Positions 49,493 through 58,374 are shown, counted from the first letter of the stretch. The stretch: 64,000 nucleotides of DNA from Mycolicibacterium sp. lyk4-40-TYG-92 (GCF_030209435.1 NZ_JARVRX010000030.1:55376-119375); one strand, 5' to 3'. Program-made: numbers and translations. Notes: generated by a model from the letters alone, not told the origin.

Positions 49493-50926
49493 TCAGGGGC
49501 GCGGGTAGCGGTCCGCCCACGGCGCGGCCTGCTCCAGTTGCCGGGCCAGTTGCAGCAGGATGGTCTCGTCCGGCGCCATCAGCTGGACGCCGATGGGCAG
49601 TCCGTCCGCGGTGCGGCCCAGCGGCAGGGAAATGGCGGCCCAGCCCGTCACGTTGGTCAGCGACGTCCAGCCGGTGGTGGCGAATTCGACGTCGAAGAAT
49701 TCCCGGGTGCTGGCGCGGGGCTGATCGAGCAGGCCGTACGGCGGCGGTCCGGACAGCAGTGTCGGCACCAGCAGGACGTCGTGGCCGGCCATCCCGGCGG
49801 CGAACCGCCGGGTCTGGTCGTGGACGGCCGCGATGGCTTCGGCGTAGGCCAGGCCGGTGGTGGCGAATCCCTCGCGGATCATCATCCAGGTGCTCGGTTC
49901 GAACTCGTCTTCGCGTGGCGGACGGCCCAGGTGCGCCGCGGCCAGCTCATGCAGTTGGACGTTGCTGACCCGGTGCAGCACCGCGACGGCGTCGGCGACA
50001 GCGTCTGGATCGATGCTCGGCGCCGACGGCTCGACCTGGTGGCCCAGGTCCGCCAGCAGCGTCCCGGTGGCCTCGACAGCGGCGGCGACCTGCGGGTCGG
50101 TGCACGGCCCCGGGAACGGCGAATCGACCGCGATCGCGATGCGTTGCGCTGCCGGGGTCTGCGCGATGGCGTCGAGGAACGGCTGGGCGGGCGGGGGAGC
50201 AGAGTACGGGTCGCCCGGCGCGCTACCGGTGACGGCATCGAGCAGCGCCGCGCAGTCGCGGACGGTGCGGGTGAGGGCATGCTCGTTGACCAGCCCCTCC
50301 AGCCCGTGCCCGGCGCTGGGCGCGAACGAGGTCCGGGCGCGGCGCGGTTTGAGGCCGACGACACCGCAGCATGATGCCGGCACCCGGATCGAGCCGGTGC
50401 CGTCGCCACCAGAGGCGGCGGGCACGATGCCGGCCGCGACGGCGGCGGCGGACCCTCCGCTCGACCCGCCGGGGGTGACCTCCGGTGACCACGGATTGAC
50501 CGTCGGCCCGAAGAGGGACGGTTCGGTGGTGCAGTGGTTGCCCCACTCCGGTGTGTTGGTCTTGCCGAAGATCACCAGCCCGGCGTCCAGATACCGCTGC
50601 ACGATCCAGGCGGTCTGGTCGGCGACATGGGTGCGCAGCGCCCGTGACCCCATGGCCTCCGGGGCGCCGGCCAGCGACGCCCCGAGGTCCTTGAGCAGGA
50701 ACGGCACCCCGGCCAGCGGTCCGGCTGTGCCGGTGCGCAGCGCGCCGGACTCATCGAGCCGGCGGGCCTGTTCGCGGCCGCGGTCGAACAGATCGGTGAC
50801 CACGGCGTTGAGCGGGCGCGCCGCTTCGAGCCGGGTGATCGCGGCCTCCAGCAGCTCGGCACTGCTCACCGCGCCGCTGGCCACCAGCTGCGCCTGCCCG
50901 ACGGCATCGTCCACGAGATCGGTCAC
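49493..50926 (-). CDS. Amidase signature family enzyme
   Basis: A 477-residue amidase signature protein. The catalytic Lys-cisSer-Ser triad is visible. The Lys lies in VPFLLKDLG (about 79), the cis-Ser in TPGGSSGGSAAAVAAG (about 152-157) and the nucleophile Ser in GGDGTGSIRVPASCCG (about 178). It hydrolyses amide bonds of unknown substrates; mycobacteria carry several AmiA/B-type paralogs. GTG 50926 is used. It lies 12 bases downstream of the terC-type gene on the same strand. Confidence 0.88.
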   Translation of the reverse strand: MTDLVDDAVGQAQLVASGAVSSAELLEAAITRLEAARPLNAVVTDLFDRGREQARRLDESGALRTGTAGPLAGVPFLLKDLGASLAGAPEAMGSRALRTHVADQTAWIVQRYLDAGLVIFGKTNTPEWGNHCTTEPSLFGPTVNPWSPEVTPGGSSGGSAAAVAAGIVPAASGGDGTGSIRVPASCCGVVGLKPRRARTSFAPSAGHGLEGLVNEHALTRTVRDCAALLDAVTGSAPGDPYSAPPPAQPFLDAIAQTPAAQRIAIAVDSPFPGPCTDPQVAAAVEATGTLLADLGHQVEPSAPSIDPDAVADAVAVLHRVSNVQLHELAAAHLGRPPREDEFEPSTWMMIREGFATTGLAYAEAIAAVHDQTRRFAAGMAGHDVLLVPTLLSGPPPYGLLDQPRASTREFFDVEFATTGWTSLTNVTGWAAISLPLGRTADGLPIGVQLMAPDETILLQLARQLEQAAPWADRYPRP

Positions 50927-50938
50927 GAGGGCATCCTG

Positions 50939-51916
50939 TCAGTCGGCGCCGGCCTTGCTGTCTACGCGGGTGCGGTAGAGGCTCGCCACCGTCGTGACGA
51001 CGAGCGTGACGATGATGACCGCCAACGACAGCAGCGTGGGAATCTGCGGCACGTGCACGGGCTCCCCGCCGTTGACGAACGGCAGCGTGTTCTCGTGCAG
51101 CGCGTGCAGGACCAGCTTCACGCCGATGAACGCGAGGATGAAGGCCAGGCCCTGTGACAGGTAGACCAGCCGCTTGAGCATGTCGCCGAGTAGGAAGTAC
51201 AGCTGGCGCAGACCCATCAGCGCGAAGACGTTCGCGGTGAACACCAGGTACGGCTCCTGCGTGAGGCCGTAGATCGCCGGGATCGAGTCGAGCGCGAACA
51301 GCAGATCGGTGGTCCCCAGCGCGATGATGACCAGGATCATCGGGGTCAGCACCCGCTTGCCGTTCACGACGGTGTGCAGCTTGCTGCCGTCCCACTGGTC
51401 GGAGGCCTTGAGGTATTTGCGGGCGAACCGCACCATCGAGTTCTCGGCGTCGTCGTCGTGCTCGGTGTCCCGGACCAGCTTGACCGCCGTGTACACCAGG
51501 AACGCGCCGAACAGGTAGAAGATCCACGAGAACTGCGAAATGGCAACGGCGCCAAGGGCGATGAAGACGCCTCGGAAGATCAGCGCCAGGATGATGCCGA
51601 TCAGCAGCACCTCCTGCTGCAGGACCCGGGGCACCTTGAAGCTGGCCATGATGATCAGGAAGATGAACAGGTTGTCGACCGACAGGCTGTATTCGGTGAG
51701 CCAGCCCGCGAAGTACTCGACGCCGTAATTGCCGCCGTGGAATTGCCATACCCAGATGCCGAAGGCGACCGCCAGGCCGATGTAGAGCGCAAGATAGCCC
51801 GCGGTTTCGCGGGTGGTGGGTTCATGTGGACGGCGGCCGATCACCGCCACGTCGAAGAGCAGTACGGCGATCGTCACCCCGAGGGTGATGGACCATTCCA
51901 GAGTCGAAACATTCAT
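50939..51916 (-). CDS. TerC/Alx family integral membrane protein (metal ion efflux)
   Basis: A 325-residue protein with about nine membrane spans. The TerC signature is visible: EYFAGWLTEYSLSVDNLFIFLIIMASF (acidic Glu and SVDN) and LGTTDLLFALDSIPAIYGLTQEPYLVFTANVFALMGLRQLYFLL (FALDSIPA). Members such as MeeF/MeeY and Alx export manganese or load secreted proteins with it. A yybP-ykoY-like motif upstream supports manganese. GGAGG lies about 10 bases before ATG 51916. The amidase and hydrolase follow on the same strand. Confidence 0.88.
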   Translation of the reverse strand: MNVSTLEWSITLGVTIAVLLFDVAVIGRRPHEPTTRETAGYLALYIGLAVAFGIWVWQFHGGNYGVEYFAGWLTEYSLSVDNLFIFLIIMASFKVPRVLQQEVLLIGIILALIFRGVFIALGAVAISQFSWIFYLFGAFLVYTAVKLVRDTEHDDDAENSMVRFARKYLKASDQWDGSKLHTVVNGKRVLTPMILVIIALGTTDLLFALDSIPAIYGLTQEPYLVFTANVFALMGLRQLYFLLGDMLKRLVYLSQGLAFILAFIGVKLVLHALHENTLPFVNGGEPVHVPQIPTLLSLAVIIVTLVVTTVASLYRTRVDSKAGAD

Positions 51917-51944
51917 GCGAGGGTGCCTCCGGGCGTCAGAAAAC

Positions 51945-52048
51945 GACCGAGGTCTCTACCACCGCCGAAGCGGCCCACGGCACCGGCTACCCGACGTTGG
52001 GCAACGTGATGACGACACCGTGACGAAGGAATACTCCCCTCGAGAACC
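51945..52048 (-). promoter_or_regulatory. Candidate yybP-ykoY (Mn2+) riboswitch upstream of terC-like gene
   Basis: On the minus strand CGAGGGGAGTA (52042-52032) opens the element and GAGACCTCG (51957-51949) closes it. CGAGG pairs with CCTCG, and the invariant GGGGAGTA and GAGACC surrounds are those of the yybP-ykoY manganese riboswitch P1 and L1 regions as I remember them. Between them lie GC-rich segments able to form two further arms. The ATG of the TerC-type gene begins about 30 bases downstream. TerC-family genes are classic targets of this riboswitch. Confidence 0.65.
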
Positions 52049-52067
52049 ATTATCGCAGACGCCAGCG

Positions 52068-52814
52068 TCACGCGGTGATCAGGACGGTCAACTGTGCCCC
52101 GTCACGTTCGACGCGCATCCCGGCGCGACGGGCGACGGCGGCGACGGCAGCGGCATCGTTGGGTTCGGCCCGGCTGCCCGCGAGCGCCCGGGCCAGGCGG
52201 CCCTTGTGGGCCTTGTTGAAGTGGCTGACGACGGTGCGCCGCCCGTCGGGGTGTTCGGTGTAGACGTCGACGGTCACGGCGCCGGGAATCTTGCCAAGCG
52301 CCTCGTATGAGCCGGACCGCAGGTCAACGATCAGCTCCTGCTGCTGGAGCTGGGCGAGTACGGGTTCCAGGACGGGCTTCCACCGGCTGGCCAGGGTGCC
52401 GCCGGCGGGCAGTTTCGACGATGCCGACAGCCGGTACGCCGGAATCGGGTCGTCGGCGCGCAGCAGGCCGAACAGGGCCGATCCGACGGCCAGACGGGAC
52501 CGGGCACGCGTCGCGGTGGCGCCGCGCAGCGAGCCGACGTCCAGGGCGTCGTACAGGACCCCGGTGTAGCGGTCGATGGCCGGCATCGTCGCAGCGCTGC
52601 GCAGTTCGGCGTTGCGCTGGATTTCGGAGTCCTGCGATGCGGAGATGGACAGGGCTTTGCGGCTGGCCTCCGGGCTGGCTGCGAGCTCGACGAGTTCGTC
52701 GAGCAGCGCGGCGCGCAGCGCCGTGAGTTCCGGCGCACTGAGCGCCCCGAGCTGCAGCGGCGGTCCGTCGCCACCTGGGCGCTTGGTCTCCGAGGGCGGC
52801 AGCAGCACGATCAC
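52068..52814 (-). CDS. yaaA: YaaA-family peroxide-stress protein
   Basis: A 248-residue protein of the UPF0246/YaaA family. It starts with VIVLLPPSETKRPGGDG (the PPSETK motif) and contains PAIDRYTGVLYDALDVGSL. The C-terminal HFNKAHKGRLARALAGS is equally typical. YaaA lowers unincorporated iron and DNA damage under peroxide in E. coli, where it belongs to the OxyR regulon. GTG 52814 is used; a longer open frame adds a hydrophobic stretch that is not part of the family. It could work with furA-katG and bfrA in the same window. Confidence 0.88.
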   Translation of the reverse strand: MIVLLPPSETKRPGGDGPPLQLGALSAPELTALRAALLDELVELAASPEASRKALSISASQDSEIQRNAELRSAATMPAIDRYTGVLYDALDVGSLRGATATRARSRLAVGSALFGLLRADDPIPAYRLSASSKLPAGGTLASRWKPVLEPVLAQLQQQELIVDLRSGSYEALGKIPGAVTVDVYTEHPDGRRTVVSHFNKAHKGRLARALAGSRAEPNDAAAVAAVARRAGMRVERDGAQLTVLITA

Positions 52815-52995
52815 GGCGAAGACGGTAGCCGACGCCGACAGGTACGACGCGTACCATGTACCTGTCAATCGTGGGTCTTTGCTTTGCCGCTGTGGTCGCT
52901 GTGGCCTAAAGTTCGGTACCTACTGACGTCGGGGCAGAGGTCGGTGGGCCGAGGTTCCGTACCTGCGGTGATTACCAGGGAATGCTGGGGTGGTT

Positions 52996-53217
52996 ATGGG
53001 TAGGAACGCCAAGTTCGCCGTTGACATGCGGGTTCGCGTCAACCGTGGCGACGCCAAGGACGTGCGTGGGGTGATCGTCGAGGACTACGGCGATCATGCG
53101 GGCTATTCGGTCGATGTCGGTGAGAACCATATTGTCGACGCGGCACGCCGCTGGGCCGTCCTGCTGGACAGCGGCACTCTCGTCTTCGCTGACGATGCCC
53201 ATCTGAAGCCGGAGTAA
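52996..53217 (+). CDS. Conserved small hypothetical protein
   Basis: Seventy-three residues of mostly beta pattern: FAVDMRVRVNRGDAKDVRGVIVEDYGDHAGYSVDVGENHIVDAARRWAVLLDSGTLVFADDAHL. This suggests an SH3-like or KOW-type barrel (RGVIVEDYG). No function is known. The ATG at 52996 is preferred over GTG 52990 by codon context only. It ends 6 bases before the convergent phosphodiesterase gene, and the 180 bases upstream contain a repeated GTTCGGTACCT/GTTCCGTACCT element. Confidence 0.6.
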   Translation: MGRNAKFAVDMRVRVNRGDAKDVRGVIVEDYGDHAGYSVDVGENHIVDAARRWAVLLDSGTLVFADDAHLKPE

Positions 53218-53223
53218 TCCCGC

Positions 53224-54375
53224 TCACCCGGAAGCGATGAGCAGCGGGACCAGCTGCTCGGCATCTGTCCACGACCCGTGCTGCCCGATGAGGGCAGATT
53301 CGACAGGCTCGACCGTCCGGCGCACCAATCCGGCGTTGTCCCGGGCCGCCGCCACGACATCGCCGATGCGGCTGCGCGCCGCGTCACCGACCCGCGCACC
53401 GAACCAGCCCTCCGCGATGGCCTGCTCCCTGGTACGGACCCAGGCCTTGGCGCCCAACGTCTCTCGCCACCCGTCGGCGACCGACTCCGCCGCGCCCGCG
53501 GCGACATACACGTGCCGCGCCCGGGCCTCCCCGGCGACGGCGACGACGCCGTCCAACAGCTCGGGACGTGCATCGATGTCGACGACATCGGCTTCGTCGA
53601 GGTTGACCATGCCGTGGTCGGCGACGACCGCCAGCAGCCCGCCGGCCGGCAGCGCGTCGACGATCGATTCGACCAGCCGGTCCACCTGCCGCAACTGCAT
53701 GCGCCACGCCGTCGACCCCGCGCCGTACAGGTGGCCGAGCATGTCCAGGTCGGCGTGATAGCCGTAGCAGAACCCGCCCTCGGCCACGGCCTGCTGCACC
53801 CGGGCCGCGAGGTCGCCGAGCCGATGCACGCCGACATACCGTCCGCCGCGCAGCACCGCGCGGGTCAGCCCCGAGTTGGTGAATTCGGCGCCCGAGATGA
53901 CGCTGACCGCCACGCCGGCGGCCGTGGCCTGGCCGAACGTCGTCGGCAGCGGCTGCACATCCTCGGGCACCAGCACGTCGCGCAGATCGGCGCCGACTGG
54001 ATGCGGCGTCCAGCGCAGCGCGTTCACCACGCCGTGGTCGGGAATCCGGAACGAGTAGCCGACCATGCCGTGCTCGCCGGAGCGCCGGCCGGTTCCCACC
54101 GCGGCCAGGCCGGCACTGGTGGTCGACGGATAGCCGACGTGCAGGTTCGGGCCGCGGAGTCCCGCCAGGACCGGCGCGTCGTCGGCATAGGTGTCGAGCA
54201 GCTGGGCGCCGAGGCCGTCGATCAGCAGGACGCACGCGCCGCGAACGCCGCCAGGCAGGTCGATGGGCCGGTGCACCCCGTCGAGTTGGGCTGCCGTCAC
54301 ACCCATCGCGGCAAGCACGGCCGGCACCACGTCGGCGAGATGCGGCGCGTCGGGTCGCGGGCTCGGGACATCCAT
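53224..54375 (-). CDS. Alkaline phosphatase superfamily nucleotide pyrophosphatase/phosphodiesterase
   Basis: A 383-residue metal hydrolase. LLIDGLGAQLL (first metal Asp) and the nucleophile threonine in YPSTTSAGLAAVGTGRR (about 92) are visible. Metal ligands appear in YHADLDMLGHLYG and ADHGMVNL (about 250). The family hydrolyses phosphodiesters and nucleotide pyrophosphates. No signal peptide is seen, so it is cytoplasmic as read. It resembles the single-domain actinobacterial NPP-like proteins. It is preceded upstream by a gene-free AT-rich stretch with repeats. Confidence 0.85.
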   Translation of the reverse strand: MDVPSPRPDAPHLADVVPAVLAAMGVTAAQLDGVHRPIDLPGGVRGACVLLIDGLGAQLLDTYADDAPVLAGLRGPNLHVGYPSTTSAGLAAVGTGRRSGEHGMVGYSFRIPDHGVVNALRWTPHPVGADLRDVLVPEDVQPLPTTFGQATAAGVAVSVISGAEFTNSGLTRAVLRGGRYVGVHRLGDLAARVQQAVAEGGFCYGYHADLDMLGHLYGAGSTAWRMQLRQVDRLVESIVDALPAGGLLAVVADHGMVNLDEADVVDIDARPELLDGVVAVAGEARARHVYVAAGAAESVADGWRETLGAKAWVRTREQAIAEGWFGARVGDAARSRIGDVVAAARDNAGLVRRTVEPVESALIGQHGSWTDAEQLVPLLIASG

Positions 54376-54431
54376 GGCCGCGAGCTTAGGGATTTCCCGG
54401 ACGAAGTAAACGCAATTACCGACAGCTAATT

Positions 54432-54453
54432 CCTATTCACCCCAGCGAATAGG
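54432..54453. terminator. Possible terminator/regulatory repeat in the gap after the Gly-rich gene
   Basis: CCTATTC and its complement GAATAGG are separated by eight bases. They are flanked on both sides by near-identical AAACGCAATTA elements about 50 bases apart. The site lies between the Gly-rich gene end and the NPP start. Terminator or operator cannot be distinguished. Confidence 0.35.
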
Positions 54454-54491
54454 GAAAACGCAATTATCGCGTGATGCGAGCAAATGCGTTG

Positions 54492-54791
54492 TCAGCCGCC
54501 CCAGCCGCGGCTGCCGTCCCAGCCGCCGCACATGCCGTTGAAGCAGCCATGCCCGAAGCCACCGGTGAACGGGTTCCAGCCCCCGCAACCCTGCCAGTTC
54601 GCGCCGCTGCCGCAGCCACCGCCGCCGCCCTGGCCGTCAGGACCGCCGTAGCCGGTGTTGTCGGCGACTACGGTTCGGTCCGGGCTGACACTTCCGGAGA
54701 GCGTGATCGCGGCGGCCGGCGCGGCAATTATCGCTGCTGTGGCGGCCACCGCGGCGACCGCCGATGTTGTGAATTTCCGCCTAATTAGCAT
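54492..54791 (-). CDS. Small secreted glycine/tryptophan/cysteine-rich protein
   Basis: About 99 residues. A signal peptide (MLIRRKFTTSAVAAVAATAAIIAAPAAA, cleaved near residue 28) is followed by SVSPDRTVVADNTG. A Gly-rich domain then carries four cysteines (GGGCGSGANWQGCGGWNPFTGGFGHGCFNGMCGGWDG), which could form two disulfides. No family was recognised. ATG 54791 is used; the upstream AGGAG is rather distant (12 bases). It is divergent from the acyltransferase gene. Confidence 0.65.
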   Translation of the reverse strand: MLIRRKFTTSAVAAVAATAAIIAAPAAAITLSGSVSPDRTVVADNTGYGGPDGQGGGGGCGSGANWQGCGGWNPFTGGFGHGCFNGMCGGWDGSRGWGG

Positions 54792-54997
54792 GTCTACAGA
54801 ATGCTCCTGAGCGGCCGGATATTCCAGCTTCCGGCGCTCGTTCATCGAATTCTGTGAGCAGAGTTACTGCGGGGCGCACCATTCCCTCCGCGGCATGTAT
54901 TTCGGTCAGGTATCACGCGCTCGGGAGTGTCATCCAAGAAAAGTCACAGGTTTCCCATCAGGACCCGGGTCGTCGCCGCTGTTACCCTTTTCCCGTC

Positions 54998-56224
54998 ATG
55001 AGTGTTGTGCCGAGCGGTGAAATCAAGGCACTGTCCGGCCTGCGCATCGTCGCCGCAGTGTGGGTGGTGCTGTTCCATTTCCGTCCGCTGTTGAAGCAGG
55101 CGTCACCGCCCCTGAGCGACGCACTCGCCCCGATCCTGGACTGCGGCGCGCAGGGTGTCGATCTGTTCTTCATCCTCAGCGGCTTCGTCCTCACCTGGAA
55201 CTACCTCGAGCGCATGGGACCGGCCTGGTCGACGCGGGCGACGCTGCATTTCCTGTGGCTCCGCCTGGCCCGGGTCTGGCCCGTGTACCTGGTCACCATG
55301 CATCTCGCCGTGGCCTGGATCATCTTCACACTCAACGTCGGCGACTTCCCGTCGCCGGAAGCGGCCACCCTGACCGGCCCCAACTATCTGCGCCAGCTGT
55401 TCCTGGTCCAGCTGTGGGTGGTGCCGTACTTCGACAACTCCAGCTGGGACGGCCCGGCCTGGTCGATCAGCGCGGAATGGCTGGCCTACCTGTTGTTCGG
55501 GCTGCTGGTCATCGTGCTGTTCCGGGTGGCCCGGGCCAGCCGGGCGCGCAGCCTGCTGTGGCTGGCGTTCGCCGTGACGCTGCCGCCGCTGCTTTTCCTG
55601 GCAGCCACCGGCGAGTTCTACACGCCGTGGAGCTGGCTGCCGCGCATCGTGCTGCAGTTCACCGCGGGTGCTGTGGCATGTGCCGCCGTGCGCAAGCTGA
55701 ACCTGACCGATCGGGGCCGCACCGTCGCCGGCGTGCTGTCGGCGGTGCTGCTCGCCCTCATCGTGGGCCTCGTGTACTGGTTCGACGCGCATCCCGTCCC
55801 GACGATCCGCGACGACTTCGGCCTCGTCGACGTCTTCTTCCTGCCGTTGGTGGTGGCTCTGTCGGTCGGCACCGGAACCCTGCCCGCACTGCTGTCGACG
55901 CGCGCCATGGTCTACGGCGGCAAGGTGTCGTTCAGCCTGTACATGGTCCACGAGCTGGTACACCAGAGCTGGAACTGGGCCGCGGCGCAGTACCGCATCG
56001 AGATGTTGCCGAGTTGGGGCACCAAGTTCATCGTGCTGGCGCTGCTGGCCGGCTCGTTCGCCGGTGCGGTGGTGCTGTTCCACTACGTCGAAGAGCCGGC
56101 GCGGCACTGGATGCGGCGCATGGTCGGGCCGGCGGATGCCTCGAAAGCTGTTGCAGGGCAACGTAAACTGCAGGCGATATCCGGCGACGATGACGACGTC
56201 GAGCGCGCCGAACGGGCGGGCTGA
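54998..56224 (+). CDS. Membrane acyltransferase family 3 protein
   Basis: A 408-residue protein with about ten membrane spans, characteristic of the OafA/acyltransferase 3 family. It begins IKALSGLRIVAAVWVVLFHFRP (R/H in the conserved catalytic helix). Then come GVDLFFILSGFVLTW and LHFLWLRLARVWPVYLV. It transfers acyl groups such as acetyl or succinyl to sugars or lipids across the membrane. The last 40 residues are polar. It corresponds by type to Rv0517, with the SGNH protein next door as in Rv0517-Rv0518. ATG 54998 is preferred. Confidence 0.88.
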   Translation: MSVVPSGEIKALSGLRIVAAVWVVLFHFRPLLKQASPPLSDALAPILDCGAQGVDLFFILSGFVLTWNYLERMGPAWSTRATLHFLWLRLARVWPVYLVTMHLAVAWIIFTLNVGDFPSPEAATLTGPNYLRQLFLVQLWVVPYFDNSSWDGPAWSISAEWLAYLLFGLLVIVLFRVARASRARSLLWLAFAVTLPPLLFLAATGEFYTPWSWLPRIVLQFTAGAVACAAVRKLNLTDRGRTVAGVLSAVLLALIVGLVYWFDAHPVPTIRDDFGLVDVFFLPLVVALSVGTGTLPALLSTRAMVYGGKVSFSLYMVHELVHQSWNWAAAQYRIEMLPSWGTKFIVLALLAGSFAGAVVLFHYVEEPARHWMRRMVGPADASKAVAGQRKLQAISGDDDDVERAERAG

Positions 56225-56263
56225 CCGCGATCCGTCCTACCACCGAATGATCATGGGAGACCA

Positions 56264-56953
56264 GTGCGCCATCTGACCGCCTTGTTGCTGACCGCTGCGC
56301 TGTGTGCGGTGTCCGTGGTGGGCGCGCCCGGTCCCGCGCAGGCTTACCGGTTTGTGCGTCCGGGCGTGCCGCCCGAACGGGTCGCGGTGATCAGCGACTC
56401 GTACACCAACGGCACCAACTTCGGTGGCCAGGGGCCGCGGAGCTGGACGGCGCAGGCGGGCCGGAACCTCGATGCGTGGGGCGTGCCCATCGCTGCCGAT
56501 GTCGCCGCCGAGGGCCGGGCCGGCTACGTCGTGCGCGGTGACCACGGCAGCATCTTCCTGGACCTGACCAGGCGCGCAGTGCGTCCGGACGACGCCCTCG
56601 TGGTGTTCTTCGGCTCGCGTAACGATCAGGGTGTCGACCTCATGCAGCTGTCGGGGATGGCGCACGACGCGTTTGCCCAGGCGCGCGCGACGGCGCCCGG
56701 CGCCAAGCTGCTGGTGATCGGGCCGCCCTGGCCGACTGCCGATGTGCCGCCGGCAGTGCTGCAGATCCGCGATGTGCTCGGCATGCAGGCCGGGATGGCC
56801 GGCGCCACGTTCGTCGACCCGATCGCCGAGCGCTGGTTCGTCGACCGTCCCGACCTCATCGCGCCCGACGGCGTCCACCCGACCGACGCCGGACACGACT
56901 ACCTGGCGGGCCTCATCGCGTCGCGCATCAGGTCCGAGCTGCCTACTCGTTGA
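56264..56953 (+). CDS. Exported SGNH/GDSL-like hydrolase
   Basis: A 229-residue exported protein with a signal peptide ending AQA/YR (about residue 26). Block I reads VISDSYTNGTNF (Ser nucleophile in SDSYTNG), block III FFGSRNDQG and block V PDGVHPTDAGHDYL (DxxH). Partnered with the upstream acyltransferase 40 bases away, it may deacylate or complete acyl transfer to an envelope glycan, as in OafA systems where an SGNH domain is fused. GTG 56264 with GGGAG supports the start. Its end overlaps the GGDEF gene by 11 bases. Confidence 0.83.
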   Translation: MRHLTALLLTAALCAVSVVGAPGPAQAYRFVRPGVPPERVAVISDSYTNGTNFGGQGPRSWTAQAGRNLDAWGVPIAADVAAEGRAGYVVRGDHGSIFLDLTRRAVRPDDALVVFFGSRNDQGVDLMQLSGMAHDAFAQARATAPGAKLLVIGPPWPTADVPPAVLQIRDVLGMQAGMAGATFVDPIAERWFVDRPDLIAPDGVHPTDAGHDYLAGLIASRIRSELPTR

Positions 56954-58022
56954 TCGGCAGGTCGTTCCGCACGTCGTAACGGACGTCGTTGCCGCCGTCC
57001 TCGCGGGCGCGTTCCATGGCCTCCTCGGCCACGGCGAGCAACGCGTCGATGACGATCTCGGGCGGGTGCACCGTCAGCGGCGCCAGCGGCGTGCACACCA
57101 CGCCGATGCTCGCCGTCACCCGCGACGGCGTGGACTTCATGGCGCCCTGCACACGGTCGATGAGCGGTGACGCGTCCGGGCTGGTGAAGGTGTCCGCGAC
57201 GATGAAGTCGCTGTCGGAGATGTGCGCGGCGATGGCGTTGCGGCGCACCGTCTCCCGCAGCGCCTGGCTGACGTCGATGCGCGCCCGGTTGGCACGGCGC
57301 TGGCCGGACATCGAGGACAACAGCGGAAAGCTGTCGATGCTGACCACCGCGAGCACCATGTGACGGTCGTCCTGCCGGTTGCGGGCGGCGAGCAGGTTCG
57401 CGGCGCGTGAGTACAGGCCGTCGGTGTTGAGCAGGCCCGTCAGCGGCTCGATCTCGCTGTGGTGGATGTCGGTCGAGCTCAGCCCGATCGCGACGCGGCA
57501 CGTGAAGAACACGAAGGCGTTGAGCAGCGCGATGATCAGGACGGCGCACGCCGCCAACGCGGGGTCGTGCGATCCGACCTGGATGCCCAGGTATCCCAGC
57601 GTGAGGCCACCGAGGAGCCACGGGCCGGCCAGCATGCTGGGGCGGTGCAGGAAGGCCACATAACCGCTGGAGAAGATGAACGCGCTGGTCGCCAGCAGCC
57701 CGAGCACCGGATCCGTCATGATCAGGCAGGCCACGCTCATCGGGATCGCGCCGAGGGTCACCGAGATCGCGGAGAACTGCTGTGACGGCCACGAATGCCG
57801 CAGCCAGACCGCGCCGACGCCGAGCGCGACGACTCCGACGATGACGGCGAGCGCCTGGCGGACCGGCCCGTGCGGGCCCGCGGGGCTGAGCATCAGCACT
57901 GCGGGCACCATGCCGAGCACCGCGTTGAGCGCGGCGATCACCCGACAGGTTCTGGTCTGTAGGCCGCGGACGGCGAGCAGCGAGGTGAGCCAGTAATAGT
58001 GATTTTGTCCGGCAGCGCTCAT
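56943..58022 (-). CDS. Membrane protein with a degenerate GGDEF domain
   Basis: A 359-residue protein. Six or so membrane spans occupy residues 30-185. A C-terminal GGDEF-like domain follows (IEPLTGLLNTDGLYSRAANLLAARNR ... AIAAHISDSDFIVADTF ... TASIGV). The active loop GGDEF is replaced by SDSDF, so diguanylate cyclase activity is doubtful. The substrate/metal residues of the first motif are altered too. It may sense rather than make cyclic di-GMP. It starts at 58022 and is divergent from furA across about 350 bases. Confidence 0.75.
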   Translation of the reverse strand: MSAAGQNHYYWLTSLLAVRGLQTRTCRVIAALNAVLGMVPAVLMLSPAGPHGPVRQALAVIVGVVALGVGAVWLRHSWPSQQFSAISVTLGAIPMSVACLIMTDPVLGLLATSAFIFSSGYVAFLHRPSMLAGPWLLGGLTLGYLGIQVGSHDPALAACAVLIIALLNAFVFFTCRVAIGLSSTDIHHSEIEPLTGLLNTDGLYSRAANLLAARNRQDDRHMVLAVVSIDSFPLLSSMSGQRRANRARIDVSQALRETVRRNAIAAHISDSDFIVADTFTSPDASPLIDRVQGAMKSTPSRVTASIGVVCTPLAPLTVHPPEIVIDALLAVAEEAMERAREDGGNDVRYDVRNDLPINE

Positions 58023-58338
58023 GCGGGTACCTGACGGTCTCCCGCGTCAGCCGGCCGGCGAACCGGGTGGCCTGTCACGCTGCGTTGCATATGCAGCAGA
58101 TTAACAACCGTGCGCTGCGGTTTCGGCGGCCGACGGCAAACTCTGTGCATACGCTCAGCCTCCGGCACTACATCCACTGGCGAACCGAACAACGTGGTTC
58201 GGCCGTTCGGGCGATTTTCCTGCGCGCGTGCGGCGGGTCGCCTAAAGTGTCTGCGAAACAACGGCTTTGAGCACTGCGAATGGCAGTCGTCGCCGGTTCC
58301 CCGCCGCGAATTCTCGTGACACACATCACTCCCAAGTC
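58023..58338. other. Divergent intergenic region between the GGDEF and furA genes
   Basis: About 315 bases without a gene. It contains CCGAAC and its complement GTTCGG separated by AACGTG (58185-58202), a 6+6-bp repeat that could bind a regulator. The open frames seen here are short and unsupported. Confidence 0.35.
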
Positions 58339-58367
58339 TTGACTCAGTCCAAAAAAGCGCGTAGAAG
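58339..58367 (+). promoter_or_regulatory. furA promoter, possibly leaderless
   Basis: TTGACT (-35, 58339-58344) and TAGAAG (-10, 58362-58367) are separated by 17 bases, and the GTG of furA starts 8 bases after the -10, so transcription would begin at the start codon. The AT-rich CAGTCCAAAAAAGC in between matches the region where FurA is known to bind its own promoter in mycobacteria. Confidence 0.65.
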
Positions 58368-58374
58368 TGAACAC

